DNA from: Nostoc sp. CHAB 5834
GTDB lineage: Bacteria; Cyanobacteriota; Cyanobacteriia; Cyanobacteriales; Nostocaceae
Assembly: GCA_020829485.1 (NCBI GenBank)
Contig: JAIVFU010000006.1
Coordinates: forward strand, 62,001 to 126,000
DNA: 64,000 bases
Direction of reading: 5' to 3'
The notes beneath the pieces are model-generated. The model saw only the letters and a list, made by a program, of their open reading frames with translations. It was not told where the DNA came from and ran no database searches. Positions 41,490 to 50,577 of this stretch are shown here, piece after piece. Made by a program: the position numbers and the translations under genes. Position 1 is the stretch's first letter. Each line of letters starts with the position of its first letter.

Positions 41490-43829
41490 CTAATGCACTT
41501 CACGTCGTGCTGCTGCTAAAATTATCCGTTGTTCAGCACGAGCGATCGCCTGATAGGTTCGCTCGACTGCTTCCGGTTCAACGGAAATGGATGTTATACC
41601 CCATTCCACTAACTTATCGATGATTTCTGGATAGATGGCTGGTGCTTGACCGCAGATTGAACAAGGGATACCGGCACTTTTAGCCATTTGGATCAGTTGA
41701 GCGATCGCACTCATAACTGCCGGATGACGTTCATTAAATACTTTTCCTAGCTGTCCTTGCTCTCGATCCACTCCGAGCAATAATTGGGTCAAATCATTTG
41801 TACCAATAGAAATTCCGGCTGCACCTGCTTTAACATATTCTGGCAGTAAAAATAGGACGCTTGGCACTTCTGCCATCATCCACAATTGAAACTGTGACAC
41901 CTCAGTTAAAAGAGCTTGCTCAACTTTACGACGGCAAAAGACAAATTCTTCCACAGTCCGCACAAAAGGCACTAGTAGATTTACATTGCTGTAACCAGCT
42001 TGCTGGACACTCGCTAAAGCTTGTAGTTCTAACTCAAAGACTGCGGGATTTCGTAAGTAGCTGAAAGTACCACGTTCACCCAACATCGATTGTGTTGAAG
42101 ATTGTAAATTATCACTCAATGATGGTAAATCTTGCGGCCAATCTAAAGAACGATAAAAAACTGGTCTTGGTGCAAAGGCACGGGCAAACTGGATAATTTG
42201 CTCAGACCATAGCTCTAACAATTCTGCTTGCCGCCCGCCTAAAATCCAACTATTAGGATGTTGCCCAGACAATATATTTAGTACCATCAATTCTGAGCGC
42301 AACAATCCCACTCCATCCACAGGAAAGCTTTGCACTTGTTCTATTAAACTGGACTGACTCAAGTTAACCAGCAGTTGGGTAGCAATCATAGGTAGATGAG
42401 AAGCAACAGGATGGGATGGGGAAATAGAGGGATGGAGAAGATTTTCTGCCACTTTCCTCTTCTCCATCTCTCCCGTCCCACTTTCCCCTTCTTCTTTAAT
42501 CCGATAAACTTCTCCTCTGTCGCCATCGAGTAGCAGTCGTTCGCCAGTTTGGATTAAGGTTGTAGCAGATGTTGCATTAACTACTGCTGCGATACCTAAT
42601 TCTCTGGCAAGAATTGCAGCGTGGCTGGTTAATCCGCCTTGTTCAGTAATAATACCACCAACTTGGTGCAGTAATGGCAACCAATCAGGTGCGATCGCTG
42701 CTATTACTAAAATCACTCCTTTGGGTAATTGTTCGGGTTTGTGTTGCGGATTAATTACTAGGGCAGTCGCCACAACACGTCCTCCTGCCGCCCCTATTCC
42801 CCTAATGAAGTGTCTGTGGTTAATTACAGATTGGGGAGAACTAACTTGTGTTATGTAGAGCTTGCCAGATGTATTTTGCTCGGCGATAGTCCATTTAATC
42901 GTAAAGTTTTGACCCAGTTCACTCAGCAGTTGAGTTCCTAGAGCAATTATTTGTTGTATGTATTCTTCTTGTAAAGCATACTGTTTTTGTTGGGCTTCCT
43001 GAATTAAGTAGATATTTAGACAAGTGTGATCTGGTGTTAGGGCTGACTTGGGCACGGGTTGCGAAAAAGCTTCCGGTGCTGTATGCACACCATAAGCGAG
43101 CATTTTATTGCCCAACTGCTGCTCAAGCACAACCCCGCTTGCCTGTTGAATGTAGTAAACATCTGGCTGGACTTCGCCAAGAGCGATCGCAATTCCTAAT
43201 CCCCAAGTAGCTTCAATTTCCCAGCCAGAGGAGTTGGCACTCAGCAAGCCACTAGCGATCGCATTCTCAACAGGTTGAACCAAAACGGCTAAACTGATTT
43301 GTTGCAGGTTAATTCCTGCCCGTTGCCAATATAGTAGACTTCTGGCACGAAATATCTGGCTCCAGGTACGCTTGAGGGCATAAGCGATCGCTTCGGGTTC
43401 GCACTGGCAAAACACCGACTCCAGCAAACCAGATATATTCTTCATCCCTAAAGTAGCATTTGATACTGCTAAAGTAGGTCGAAGAATCAAACAGCCAGTT
43501 TGCCATTCTCTAGCTGCTTGGAAAATTGTATTCACCCAATCCTTTGGCACAGTCGCAGTGAGGATTTCTTGGCGCAAGCGACCAGCTACCTGCTGAAGTT
43601 GACGCCAATTAGCTACATCTAGGTGTAACGAAGAATGGGGTAAGTCAGCCACTAATGACTCTGAACTATTGAGATTTTCGAGAAATGCTCGCAAAATTTC
43701 TGCCGAAACAACAAAACCAGGCACCACCGGATAGCCACGCTGCATGATTCTGCTCAAGTAAAATGCTTTGTCACCTACTTTGGCGCGGTCTTGTAGTTTA
43801 ATTTGGTCTAGCCAGTAGAGTTTGTCCAC
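41490..43829 (-). CDS. Phosphoenolpyruvate synthase-like PEP-utilising enzyme
   Basis: 779 residues. The N-terminal ATP-grasp/PPDK domain (DRAKVGDKAFYLSRIMQRGYPVVPGFVV) runs to about 330. The swivelling phosphohistidine domain has GGLTSHAAILARELGIAAVV (about 400-420). The C-terminal PEP-binding barrel (from about 500) has SIGTNDLTQLLLGVDRE and SICGQAPA (catalytic Cys). Consistent with pyruvate + ATP to PEP, although it diverges from classical PpsA and could use another substrate. Between the swivelling domain and barrel an extra hydrophilic segment (EEGESGTGEMEKRKVAENLLHP..., about 42395-42500) is encoded by repetitive gatggagaag/gggatgggg sequence, another in-frame repeat insertion. Confidence 0.82.
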   Translation of the reverse strand: MDKLYWLDQIKLQDRAKVGDKAFYLSRIMQRGYPVVPGFVVSAEILRAFLENLNSSESLVADLPHSSLHLDVANWRQLQQVAGRLRQEILTATVPKDWVNTIFQAAREWQTGCLILRPTLAVSNATLGMKNISGLLESVFCQCEPEAIAYALKRTWSQIFRARSLLYWQRAGINLQQISLAVLVQPVENAIASGLLSANSSGWEIEATWGLGIAIALGEVQPDVYYIQQASGVVLEQQLGNKMLAYGVHTAPEAFSQPVPKSALTPDHTCLNIYLIQEAQQKQYALQEEYIQQIIALGTQLLSELGQNFTIKWTIAEQNTSGKLYITQVSSPQSVINHRHFIRGIGAAGGRVVATALVINPQHKPEQLPKGVILVIAAIAPDWLPLLHQVGGIITEQGGLTSHAAILARELGIAAVVNATSATTLIQTGERLLLDGDRGEVYRIKEEGESGTGEMEKRKVAENLLHPSISPSHPVASHLPMIATQLLVNLSQSSLIEQVQSFPVDGVGLLRSELMVLNILSGQHPNSWILGGRQAELLELWSEQIIQFARAFAPRPVFYRSLDWPQDLPSLSDNLQSSTQSMLGERGTFSYLRNPAVFELELQALASVQQAGYSNVNLLVPFVRTVEEFVFCRRKVEQALLTEVSQFQLWMMAEVPSVLFLLPEYVKAGAAGISIGTNDLTQLLLGVDREQGQLGKVFNERHPAVMSAIAQLIQMAKSAGIPCSICGQAPAIYPEIIDKLVEWGITSISVEPEAVERTYQAIARAEQRIILAAARREVH

Positions 43830-44686
43830 TCAATTTGTTAGTTGTCAGTTATCTATTTGTAGCCATAGCTATGTCCTTTTAGTACGTTATCAGCCGGAAA
43901 TCCACTGACTCACTACTAAAATAGGATTTTCCAGCATTTACGTTTAATTTGCCGACCTTATTAATGGTTAATCGTCAGTTACACGATGTATTGCTGTAAT
44001 TCAACTCCTTTGTAATTCAAATATTTTCCTTCATTTAGCCTCTCTTCCTTAAAATCGGGGGTTTAGTTGTTTGAGCGAGTTGTAGATGGCGGTATCATAT
44101 TTAATTATTGAGTGTATGGGTTAAATCTAGCAATTTAAAGTAGAATTTTATAGTTCAGTCATTTTAAATAGTTAAAAACTCTATTTAATAAACTTAAAAT
44201 TTATTTTTTATCAAAATAATATCTTATTAGTAAATAATCTTAACAAGGTAAGAGATTAAGTCTTACCAAAAAAGTATTCCTTAATTAATAGAATCCAAAT
44301 ATGATATAGGCTATTAAATTGCACTCATTTAATTAGACTCCATCAATAAAAGATTAAAATATTTTTGCACTATTGTTGTAAAAATATTACTAATTAACCT
44401 AGTGTCTGTCCCATTAATTTTGCAGGGCTGTAGAGACGCGTTAGCCTAGCGGGGCGTTCGCTTTTAGCGTCTCCAAGAGTTGCCCAGTACAATTTCGCGT
44501 CTCTACAGGGTTTTGGTAACAAACTAATCAATCAGAACTTATGGGACAGACTACTAGTAGCTGTGGCGAAAGTTTGCCTACCTTTAAAAATGGGATTTTG
44601 CCCCAAGTCTTGTTAATTTATATACATATTATCTAGATTTATGCCATGTTGTATTAGCATATAAAATTCTCTACCCAGACTAAGCA
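43830..44686. other. 857 bp AT-rich intergenic region
   Basis: Between divergent PEP-synthase-like and mgtC genes. Contains one inverted-repeat element (44405-44550). The remainder, especially 44150-44400, is extremely AT-rich without frames. Confidence 0.6.
44405..44550. mobile_element. MITE-like element (TIR TCTGTCCCAT), copy 1
   Basis: 146 bp with ends TCTGTCCCATTAATTTTG and ATGGGACAGA. Inside, gtagagacgcgttag..gcgtctctac belongs to the GTAGAGACG hairpin family, here split by a gcggggcgttcgctttta module. A second element with these ends lies at 46888-46984. Confidence 0.75.
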
Positions 44687-45145
44687 TTGTCAAACACTTA
44701 CTATCTTGCAACTAATGATTGGCTAAATATCAGTTTCCGGCTGTGCCTTGCATTGCTTATTGGAGCAATTATCGGCTTAGAACGGCAAGTTAGGCATAAA
44801 CCAGCCGGTTTAAGAACTCACATGCTGGTGAGTTTAGGTTCAGCCGTGTTTATTCTCATAATTATGCAAACAGATGGGTCACAGTCGAGCCGTGATGCAC
44901 TTAGCCGGGTGATTCAGGGAATTGCAGCCGGTGTAGGATTTCTCGGTGCTGGAGAAATTGTGCGCCAATCTTCTCAAGAAGCACAGCGACTTGAAATTCA
45001 CGGACTGACATCAGCAGCAGCTATTTGGGTTTCGGCTGCTTTGGGAATTGCTGCTGGCTGTGGTTTGTGGCAGTTAGGATTAATCGGTGGTTTCCTGACT
45101 TTTTTGGTTCTCACTATTTTTAAAAGGTTAGAAAAACGTGATTAG
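44687..45145 (+). CDS. MgtC/SapB-family membrane protein
   Basis: 152 residues, four hydrophobic segments. MgtC hallmarks: LCLALLIGAIIGLERQ, KPAGLRTHMLVSLGSAVF, GIAAGVGFLGAGEI and IHGLTSAAAIWVSAALGIAAG. The only available start is TTG at 44687, with an in-frame stop just before it and the next ATG inside the conserved core. Family members are linked to Mg2+ and membrane-potential homeostasis. The stop is immediately followed by a MITE-like element. Confidence 0.93.
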   Translation: MSNTYYLATNDWLNISFRLCLALLIGAIIGLERQVRHKPAGLRTHMLVSLGSAVFILIIMQTDGSQSSRDALSRVIQGIAAGVGFLGAGEIVRQSSQEAQRLEIHGLTSAAAIWVSAALGIAAGCGLWQLGLIGGFLTFLVLTIFKRLEKRD

Positions 45146-45258
45146 GGAACTCCAAGAAATAAAAACAACCGCTTGAAGTTGTTGACTGTTGAGTGTTGAC
45201 TGTTGAGTGTTGACTGTTGACTGTGAAGAGTGAGATATTGTTTTATTTGGAAGTCCCT
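45144..45258. mobile_element. MITE-like element (TIR AGGGAACTCCAA), copy 2
   Basis: 115 bp with ends AGGGAACTCCAAGAAATAA and TTTATTTGGAAGTCCCT, overlapping the last bases of the mgtC stop. The interior is a tandem ttgactgttgagtg tract (45178-45224), different from the hairpin carried by the copy at 6122-6246. So the two copies share termini but not cargo. Confidence 0.75.
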
Positions 45259-45271
45259 TAGTCACAAATGA

Positions 45272-46393
45272 CTAATTTGGGATTATCTCTCCTGCTTTCA
45301 CAAAAAGAATTTGGGAGGACTTTAGCCACTGAGAATCAAAAGAACCCAAGTGAGTAGTAGTAATTAAAGTCTGAAAGCGGTCTTGAATGGCATCGAGCAA
45401 TTGATTTTGGCGGGATAAATCTAGTTCGGCTAGAACATCATCAAGCAATAGCAATGGTGACTCTTTAACAACTTCTTCAATTAATTGTAATTCTGCTAAT
45501 TTTAAGGCTAGAACCAGGGTTCGTTGTTGACCTTGAGAACCGTATTGACGAGCGGGTGTCTGGTTAATAGTTAATTCTATTTCGTCTCGATGGGGGCCGA
45601 CAAGAGTAGTGCCTTGGTGCATTTCGGCGATCGCTCGTTGCTGGATTTTGACTAAAAAAGCTTGCTGCACTTCTTCTGGATGGTTATCCTCTAAAGGAAT
45701 ATTCGGCAGGTACTTGATTTGGAGAGCTTCTGTACTGCCGCTAATACTGGCGTGCCAAGCAGTAGCAATGGGAGCTAATCTTTGGATGGCGCGATCGCGT
45801 CGTCTAATTACCCTGGTTCCTGTAGTAGCTAACTGTGCATCCCACACCGCCAATTCTGACTGTAGAGAGGTTGCATCTAACGTTTCTACATGGCGTTTTA
45901 AAAAGGCATTGCGCTGGCGTAACACATGGTTATACTGCTGCAAAATGTGAGCGTAAACTGGTTCGAGTTGAATTAAGAGTGTATCTAACCAGTTGCGGCG
46001 ACCTTCCGGGCCGCCGCGTACTAGTTCTAAATCGAGACTGGAAAATTGGACTGCATTGAGAACGCCGAGAAAATCCATTTGACGGCGGATAGATTCACCA
46101 TTGAGAGCAACGCTACGCCGACCATTGCGGCGGAGGGTTAAAGTCAGGTCACTAATGCCTGTTTGTCGCTCAAGGGTGGCATTAATTTGGGCTACGGCTG
46201 ACCCTTCTTGAACCAAATCGCGATCGCGGGTCATTCGGTGCGATCGCAATGTCGCCAGCAACTCCACCGCCTCCAACAAATTCGACTTTCCCTGAGCGTT
46301 ATTACCTACCAAAATTGTTTTGGCAGCATTAAACTCAACCTTTTGATCTTGATAATTGCGAAATTGTCGGAGGCTTAGAGTTTTAAGATACAT
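45272..46393 (-). CDS. recF: DNA replication and repair protein RecF
   Basis: 373 residues. N-terminal LKTLSLRQFRNYQ, Walker A GNNAQGKS (30-37), the RecF block LRRNGRRSVALNGESIRR, signature GSQGQQRTLVLALKLAEL, and Walker B LLLLDDVLAELD. An SMC-like ATPase that with RecR/RecO loads RecA at ssDNA gaps. As usual in cyanobacteria it is not next to dnaN or gyrB. It is divergent from the small coiled-coil gene with an 81 bp gap. Confidence 0.95.
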   Translation of the reverse strand: MYLKTLSLRQFRNYQDQKVEFNAAKTILVGNNAQGKSNLLEAVELLATLRSHRMTRDRDLVQEGSAVAQINATLERQTGISDLTLTLRRNGRRSVALNGESIRRQMDFLGVLNAVQFSSLDLELVRGGPEGRRNWLDTLLIQLEPVYAHILQQYNHVLRQRNAFLKRHVETLDATSLQSELAVWDAQLATTGTRVIRRRDRAIQRLAPIATAWHASISGSTEALQIKYLPNIPLEDNHPEEVQQAFLVKIQQRAIAEMHQGTTLVGPHRDEIELTINQTPARQYGSQGQQRTLVLALKLAELQLIEEVVKESPLLLLDDVLAELDLSRQNQLLDAIQDRFQTLITTTHLGSFDSQWLKSSQILFVKAGEIIPN

Positions 46394-46474
46394 AGGGAAC
46401 AGAAGGAAAGGAGAACGCTACGAAGGTTAGACACGGTTATAGAAGTAAAATTGTAGAAGTTCAACACAAGGAAA

Positions 46475-46843
46475 ATGACTGACACATCTGAATACTTCCC
46501 TAACCGAATAGACCGTATTGAACAAATAATCTTGGGGTTGGCTGAAAGACAAACTAGTACACAACAACAATTAGATAATTTAACTATTAGACAAGCTAAC
46601 ACTCAAGCACAACTAGGTGAACTAAGCAAGGATTTGAGAGAGCTTACCAGTAACGTTGACCGTGTTCTGGGTCGTAGTGCGATTTTGGACGATGTGTTAC
46701 TTGAGTTACGTGATAGCCATGAAGAACATCAGCGTAATTTTGAAGAACATCAGCGTAATTTTGAAGAACATCAGCGCACTACAAATGCTGCATTACAAAG
46801 TCTTGAGTCTATCTTGTTGCAGTTGATTAGAAATAATTCTTGA
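46475..46843 (+). CDS. Small coiled-coil protein with 21-bp tandem repeat
   Basis: 122 residues, almost entirely heptad-like helix (RIDRIEQIILGLAERQTSTQ, LGELSKDLRELTSNVDRVLG), so probably an oligomeric coiled coil. Near the C-terminus the 7-residue unit EEHQRNF occurs twice plus a degenerate third copy, encoded by 21-bp tandem repeats at 46721-46783; identical codons imply recent expansion. Similar small coiled-coil proteins are common in Nostoc. Function unknown; soluble. Confidence 0.7.
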   Translation: MTDTSEYFPNRIDRIEQIILGLAERQTSTQQQLDNLTIRQANTQAQLGELSKDLRELTSNVDRVLGRSAILDDVLLELRDSHEEHQRNFEEHQRNFEEHQRTTNAALQSLESILLQLIRNNS

Positions 46844-47115
46844 AATGCGATCGCTGGAGTTAACCACCGCATCTTAAAGACTACTGGTCTGTCCCATTGA
46901 TTTTGCGGGGCTGCTAGATCCCCGACAACTTCCGCGAAGTCGGGGATCTGAACACCACTAACCTCTCAAAACTTTTGGGACAGAACACTACTCTAATAAT
47001 AGAAATGGTTGAACCTGTATTTAAAGCTTGCCGGAAAGCTTGTGTAGCCGCAAGGATGCTCCGAAGTTCGGCGTTGCTGGGCATTGCAACGCCTCAATCT
47101 CCATCATCCCTGCTC
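46844..47115. other. Intergenic gap with a TCTGTCCCA element
   Basis: 272 bp between the coiled-coil gene and the end of the ATPase gene. Contains the element at 46888-46984; positions 47024-47075 carry an agcttgccggaaagcttgtgtagccgcaagg repeat module. The frame that begins at 46975 is repeat-derived and antisense to the ATPase end, so I do not call it. Confidence 0.6.
46888..46984. mobile_element. MITE-like element (TIR TCTGTCCCA), copy 2
   Basis: 97 bp with ends TCTGTCCCATTGATTTTG and CAAAACTTTTGGGACAGA. The interior stem is agatccccgacaacttc..gaagtcggggatct, a different hairpin from that in the copy at 44405-44550. Confidence 0.75.
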
Positions 47116-49974
47116 TTACACAGCTTTTTTGCCCATAATCCGCAGAAATATCTTCTCCGCTTCAATCCACACAAACATTAAGGCACTGAAGCCAATACAA
47201 ACCCCCAACTCTTGCAGATTCAGGTAGTGAGTACCAAAGAAATCTCGCAGGGGTGGGACGTAAACTAGCATCAACTGCAAAATCGTGGTGACGACAACAG
47301 CTGCCAGGACAAATATATTGGAGAAGGGATTCATCTCGATGGCCAGTCGGTTATTGGAACGAATAGCGATCGCATGACCCATTTGGGCGAGACACAAGGT
47401 AGTAAATACCATCGTCTTCCAAGCATCCCGATTTCCCTGATACTCAGGGGCATGGGTATGTTGATAAGCCCACCACATTAAGGCAATGCTGATAATGGCA
47501 AAAATGATCCCAATGCGAATCATGTAAGAACCCAATCCCCTAGCGAAAATACTTTCGCGGGGACTAAAAGGCGGACGTTGCATCACATCCGGTTCTGGAG
47601 GTTCCACAGCTAATGCTAAAGCTGGTAAACCGTCTGTTACCAAATTCATCCAGAGAATTTGCAAGGGAGTAAGGGGAACGCCTCCTAAACCAATTAGGGG
47701 TGCTGCTGCAATTGTCAGAACTTCGCCAATGTTGCTGCCCAGAATGTATTTAATAAAGCGGCGAATATTGGTGTAAACAACTCTACCTTCCTTGGTGGCG
47801 CTGACAATGGTAGCGAAGTTGTCATCAAGTAATACCATATCGCTGGCTTCTTTACTTACATCAGTCCCAGTAATGCCCATTGCAATACCGATGTCAGCTT
47901 GTTTGAGGGCTGGGGCATCGTTAACACCATCGCCTGTCATCGCCACAAATCGACCCCGGCGTTGCAGTGCTTGGACAATTCGCAGTTTGTGTTCTGGGGA
48001 AACCCTAGCATAAATGCTCACCAGATCAACGTTTTGCTCTAGTTCCTCGTCAGTCATCCGTTGCAATTCTTGACCTGTGAGAACACGATCGCCTTCTTGG
48101 GCAATTCCCAAATCAGTAGCGATCGCTCGTGCTGTTAATTGGTGGTCGCCAGTAATCATTACTGGGCGAATGCCAGCATCTCGACACTCTTGCACAGCTG
48201 CCCTTACCTCTGGGCGTGGCGCATCCAGCATTCCCACCAATCCCAACCATACCAAGCCTTGCTCGGATGTTTCGTCTGAACCTTCTGGTGGGATTTCGGC
48301 GAGGGGTTTGTAGGCAAAACCTAGCACCCGCAAACCTTTACTCGCCATTTGGTCATTTTCTGCCAGAATTTTCTGGCGTTGTTCTTCAGTTAAGGGGGCT
48401 GAGTGATTGCCCAAATGAATCTGAGCCGAACGTGCCAAGGTTAACTCTGGAGAACCTTTGGTAAACATTAAGTAAGGTTCAGATTGGATAAAACTAGCGA
48501 TCGCAGGGTCAATGCCTCTCGAAGATGCGTCACCCGTAGCGACTCCCTCCACCTGAGAAATGACGCTCATCCGCTTCCGTTCTGAGGAAAAGGGAAACTC
48601 CCTAACTCTGGGTAATTTACTATTCCACTGGTCTTTTTCGATTCCAGCTTTTCCCGCCAGTGTTAACAATGCTCCCTCTGTGGGATCTCCCAAAATCGCC
48701 CATTCACCTTGTTCTTTTTGCAACACTGAATCATTACAAATAGCACAGGCGACTGACAACGCTGAGATTTCTGGAGAGTCCTCTAGAGAAATTTTTTGAC
48801 CATCTAGCTGAAAGTCTCCTGTGGGAGTGTAACCTTCACCGATGACGCGAAAAGTTTTGTTATTGGTGAAAACCGATTGCACCACCATTTTATTTTGCGT
48901 CAGCGTACCGGTTTTATCAGAACAGATGGTAGTTACAGAACCCAATGTTTCCACTGCTGGGAGTTTGCGAATCAAGGCATTTTGGCGCACCATTCGCTGG
49001 GTTCCCAGCGCTAGAGTCACGGTAATTACAGCAGGTAAACCTTCTGGCACTACAGCAACCGCCATACTCAAGGAAACTTCCAAGAGTTCTTGGATGTTAC
49101 TAAAGCCTCTTGCTTGGATCACACCGCCGCCGACAACGATCGCTACAAGAATCAAAGAACCCGTAACCAGGACATTACCTAGTTGAGTCATCCGTTGCTG
49201 TAACGGTGTCGGTTCACTTTCCACCGACTGCAACATGGTGGCAATTTTGCCGAGTTCTGTAGTCATGCCGGTGTTAGTCACCAGAACCTTGCCGCGTCCT
49301 TGGACTACTTCAGTTCCTTGAAACACGACATTGAGGCGATCGCCTAATGATGTTTCCTCCGGCAATTTTAATGATGCCTGTTTATTCACGGCTTCGGCTT
49401 CACCAGTCAATGCCGATTCACGCACTTGTAAATTAGACTGTTCTATCAAGCGTCCATCTGCGGCTATCTGCATCCCAGCTTCCAGCAGCATTACATCGCC
49501 TGGAACTAGTTCCTTGGCTGCTATCTCCACCAGTCTTGCGTCGCGGATAACGCGCACTAAGGGAGAGGTCATTTTTTTCAAGGCTGCCAAGGCTTTTTCG
49601 GCACGGCTTTCTTGGACGTAGCCGAGTATGCCATTGAGGATGACAATTGCTAAGATAGCGATCGTATCTTTAAATGGCACTTCACCAGGCTTTAAGCTGC
49701 CCGATCGCAAAGCCACCAGGTCTAAAATCCCAGAAATCAAAGCTACGCCAATCAGCATCAACAACATAATGTTCTTGAACTGATCCAGCAGGATTTCCCA
49801 AGTACTACGGCCAGCAGTTTCTTCAAGTTCGTTGGGGCCGTACTTTTGCAACCTCTGTTGAATTTCTTGGGGTGTTAAGCCACTGTCTGCATTACTATCG
49901 AGCAGGTCTAACGCTTTATCAATTTCTAAACTATGCCAAACGGCGGCACCTTCAGGCAGAGAATTAGCAGACAT
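47116..49974 (-). CDS. P-type Ca2+-transporting ATPase (PacL/SERCA-like)
   Basis: About 952 residues from MSANSLPEG (49974); a GTG four codons earlier is the alternative. An N-terminal cation-ATPase domain ([13 protein letters not shown]) and A-domain with LTGEA are followed by [16 protein letters not shown] in M4 (PEGL is typical of Ca2+ pumps). Phosphorylation motif [10 protein letters not shown] lies near residue 355, then [15 protein letters not shown], and the hinge [23 protein letters not shown]5-M6 have [12 protein letters not shown] and [15 protein letters not shown]. Inner-membrane Ca2+ export is the likely role. It stands alone; no partner genes nearby. Confidence 0.94.
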   Translation of the reverse strand: MSANSLPEGAAVWHSLEIDKALDLLDSNADSGLTPQEIQQRLQKYGPNELEETAGRSTWEILLDQFKNIMLLMLIGVALISGILDLVALRSGSLKPGEVPFKDTIAILAIVILNGILGYVQESRAEKALAALKKMTSPLVRVIRDARLVEIAAKELVPGDVMLLEAGMQIAADGRLIEQSNLQVRESALTGEAEAVNKQASLKLPEETSLGDRLNVVFQGTEVVQGRGKVLVTNTGMTTELGKIATMLQSVESEPTPLQQRMTQLGNVLVTGSLILVAIVVGGGVIQARGFSNIQELLEVSLSMAVAVVPEGLPAVITVTLALGTQRMVRQNALIRKLPAVETLGSVTTICSDKTGTLTQNKMVVQSVFTNNKTFRVIGEGYTPTGDFQLDGQKISLEDSPEISALSVACAICNDSVLQKEQGEWAILGDPTEGALLTLAGKAGIEKDQWNSKLPRVREFPFSSERKRMSVISQVEGVATGDASSRGIDPAIASFIQSEPYLMFTKGSPELTLARSAQIHLGNHSAPLTEEQRQKILAENDQMASKGLRVLGFAYKPLAEIPPEGSDETSEQGLVWLGLVGMLDAPRPEVRAAVQECRDAGIRPVMITGDHQLTARAIATDLGIAQEGDRVLTGQELQRMTDEELEQNVDLVSIYARVSPEHKLRIVQALQRRGRFVAMTGDGVNDAPALKQADIGIAMGITGTDVSKEASDMVLLDDNFATIVSATKEGRVVYTNIRRFIKYILGSNIGEVLTIAAAPLIGLGGVPLTPLQILWMNLVTDGLPALALAVEPPEPDVMQRPPFSPRESIFARGLGSYMIRIGIIFAIISIALMWWAYQHTHAPEYQGNRDAWKTMVFTTLCLAQMGHAIAIRSNNRLAIEMNPFSNIFVLAAVVVTTILQLMLVYVPPLRDFFGTHYLNLQELGVCIGFSALMFVWIEAEKIFLRIMGKKAV

Positions 49975-49986
49975 CGTGTACGTCAC

Positions 49987-50577
49987 AGGAAATGTTTACA
50001 AAATTCGATCATAATTTAGTGATGGCAGGAATTCCATCTTCTAAAGTTACATTCAGGCGATCGCCCAGTTGCATGAGTGTATCTGTAATTCTTAACATTT
50101 GTAAATTTATTTTTTTTCAGATAGTGTTATCTCTCACGAAAGAGTTTTTCGGAACAGATTGTACCGATAATTATGAGTACTGACAATTCAGGTTATGTGG
50201 AAAAGTCCACCAAAAACCTAACCCCCTAACCCCTAACTCGTCGCGGGAAGGGGGAAAGTTCAAAGTCTCTCTCCTTAAAGGATGAGAGAAATAGAAGTGA
50301 GGTTTTCCAGATGACCTGAATTGTCAGAATTATGAGTAATAGAGCTTTGAAGCTTAGTTACAGAGCATCTGCGACAATTAATTTACATCTAGTCACCAGC
50401 CGAAATGCATGGCACGAGTGCATTTTATTTTGAATTTTGTCCAAAGTTGAGCCAGTCGCTTGCGTATTTCCCCGCTAAAGTGAACTGGTGTGCCAGTAGG
50501 ATTACCCGAACTAGGAAACTTTTCAAGGCAAATTCTGAATTTTGAATTGCTTAAGCGTGCTAAACCATTCAATAAAT
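49987..50577. other. Intergenic region with a MITE bearing an 11 bp TSD
   Basis: Upstream of both the P-type ATPase (minus) and the transglutaminase-like gene (plus). The short frame at 49992-50183 is not supported. The element at 50180-50327 is described separately. 50390-50540 contains no recognisable feature. Confidence 0.6.
50180..50327. mobile_element. MITE-like element (TIR CTGACAATTCAGGT) with 11 bp TSD
   Basis: 148 bp with ends CTGACAATTCAGGTTATGTG and ACCTGAATTGTCAG, flanked by a perfect 11 bp direct repeat AATTATGAGTA (50169-50179 and 50328-50338). The interior is a cctaaccccctaacccctaac tract plus a ctctctcc..gatgagag stem. The long perfect TSD makes recent mobility likely. Confidence 0.88.

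Noticed and set aside
45178..45224. CRISPR-like direct repeats
   Set aside because: Units (ttgactgttgagtg) are contiguous without spacers, so a simple tandem tract, not an array.
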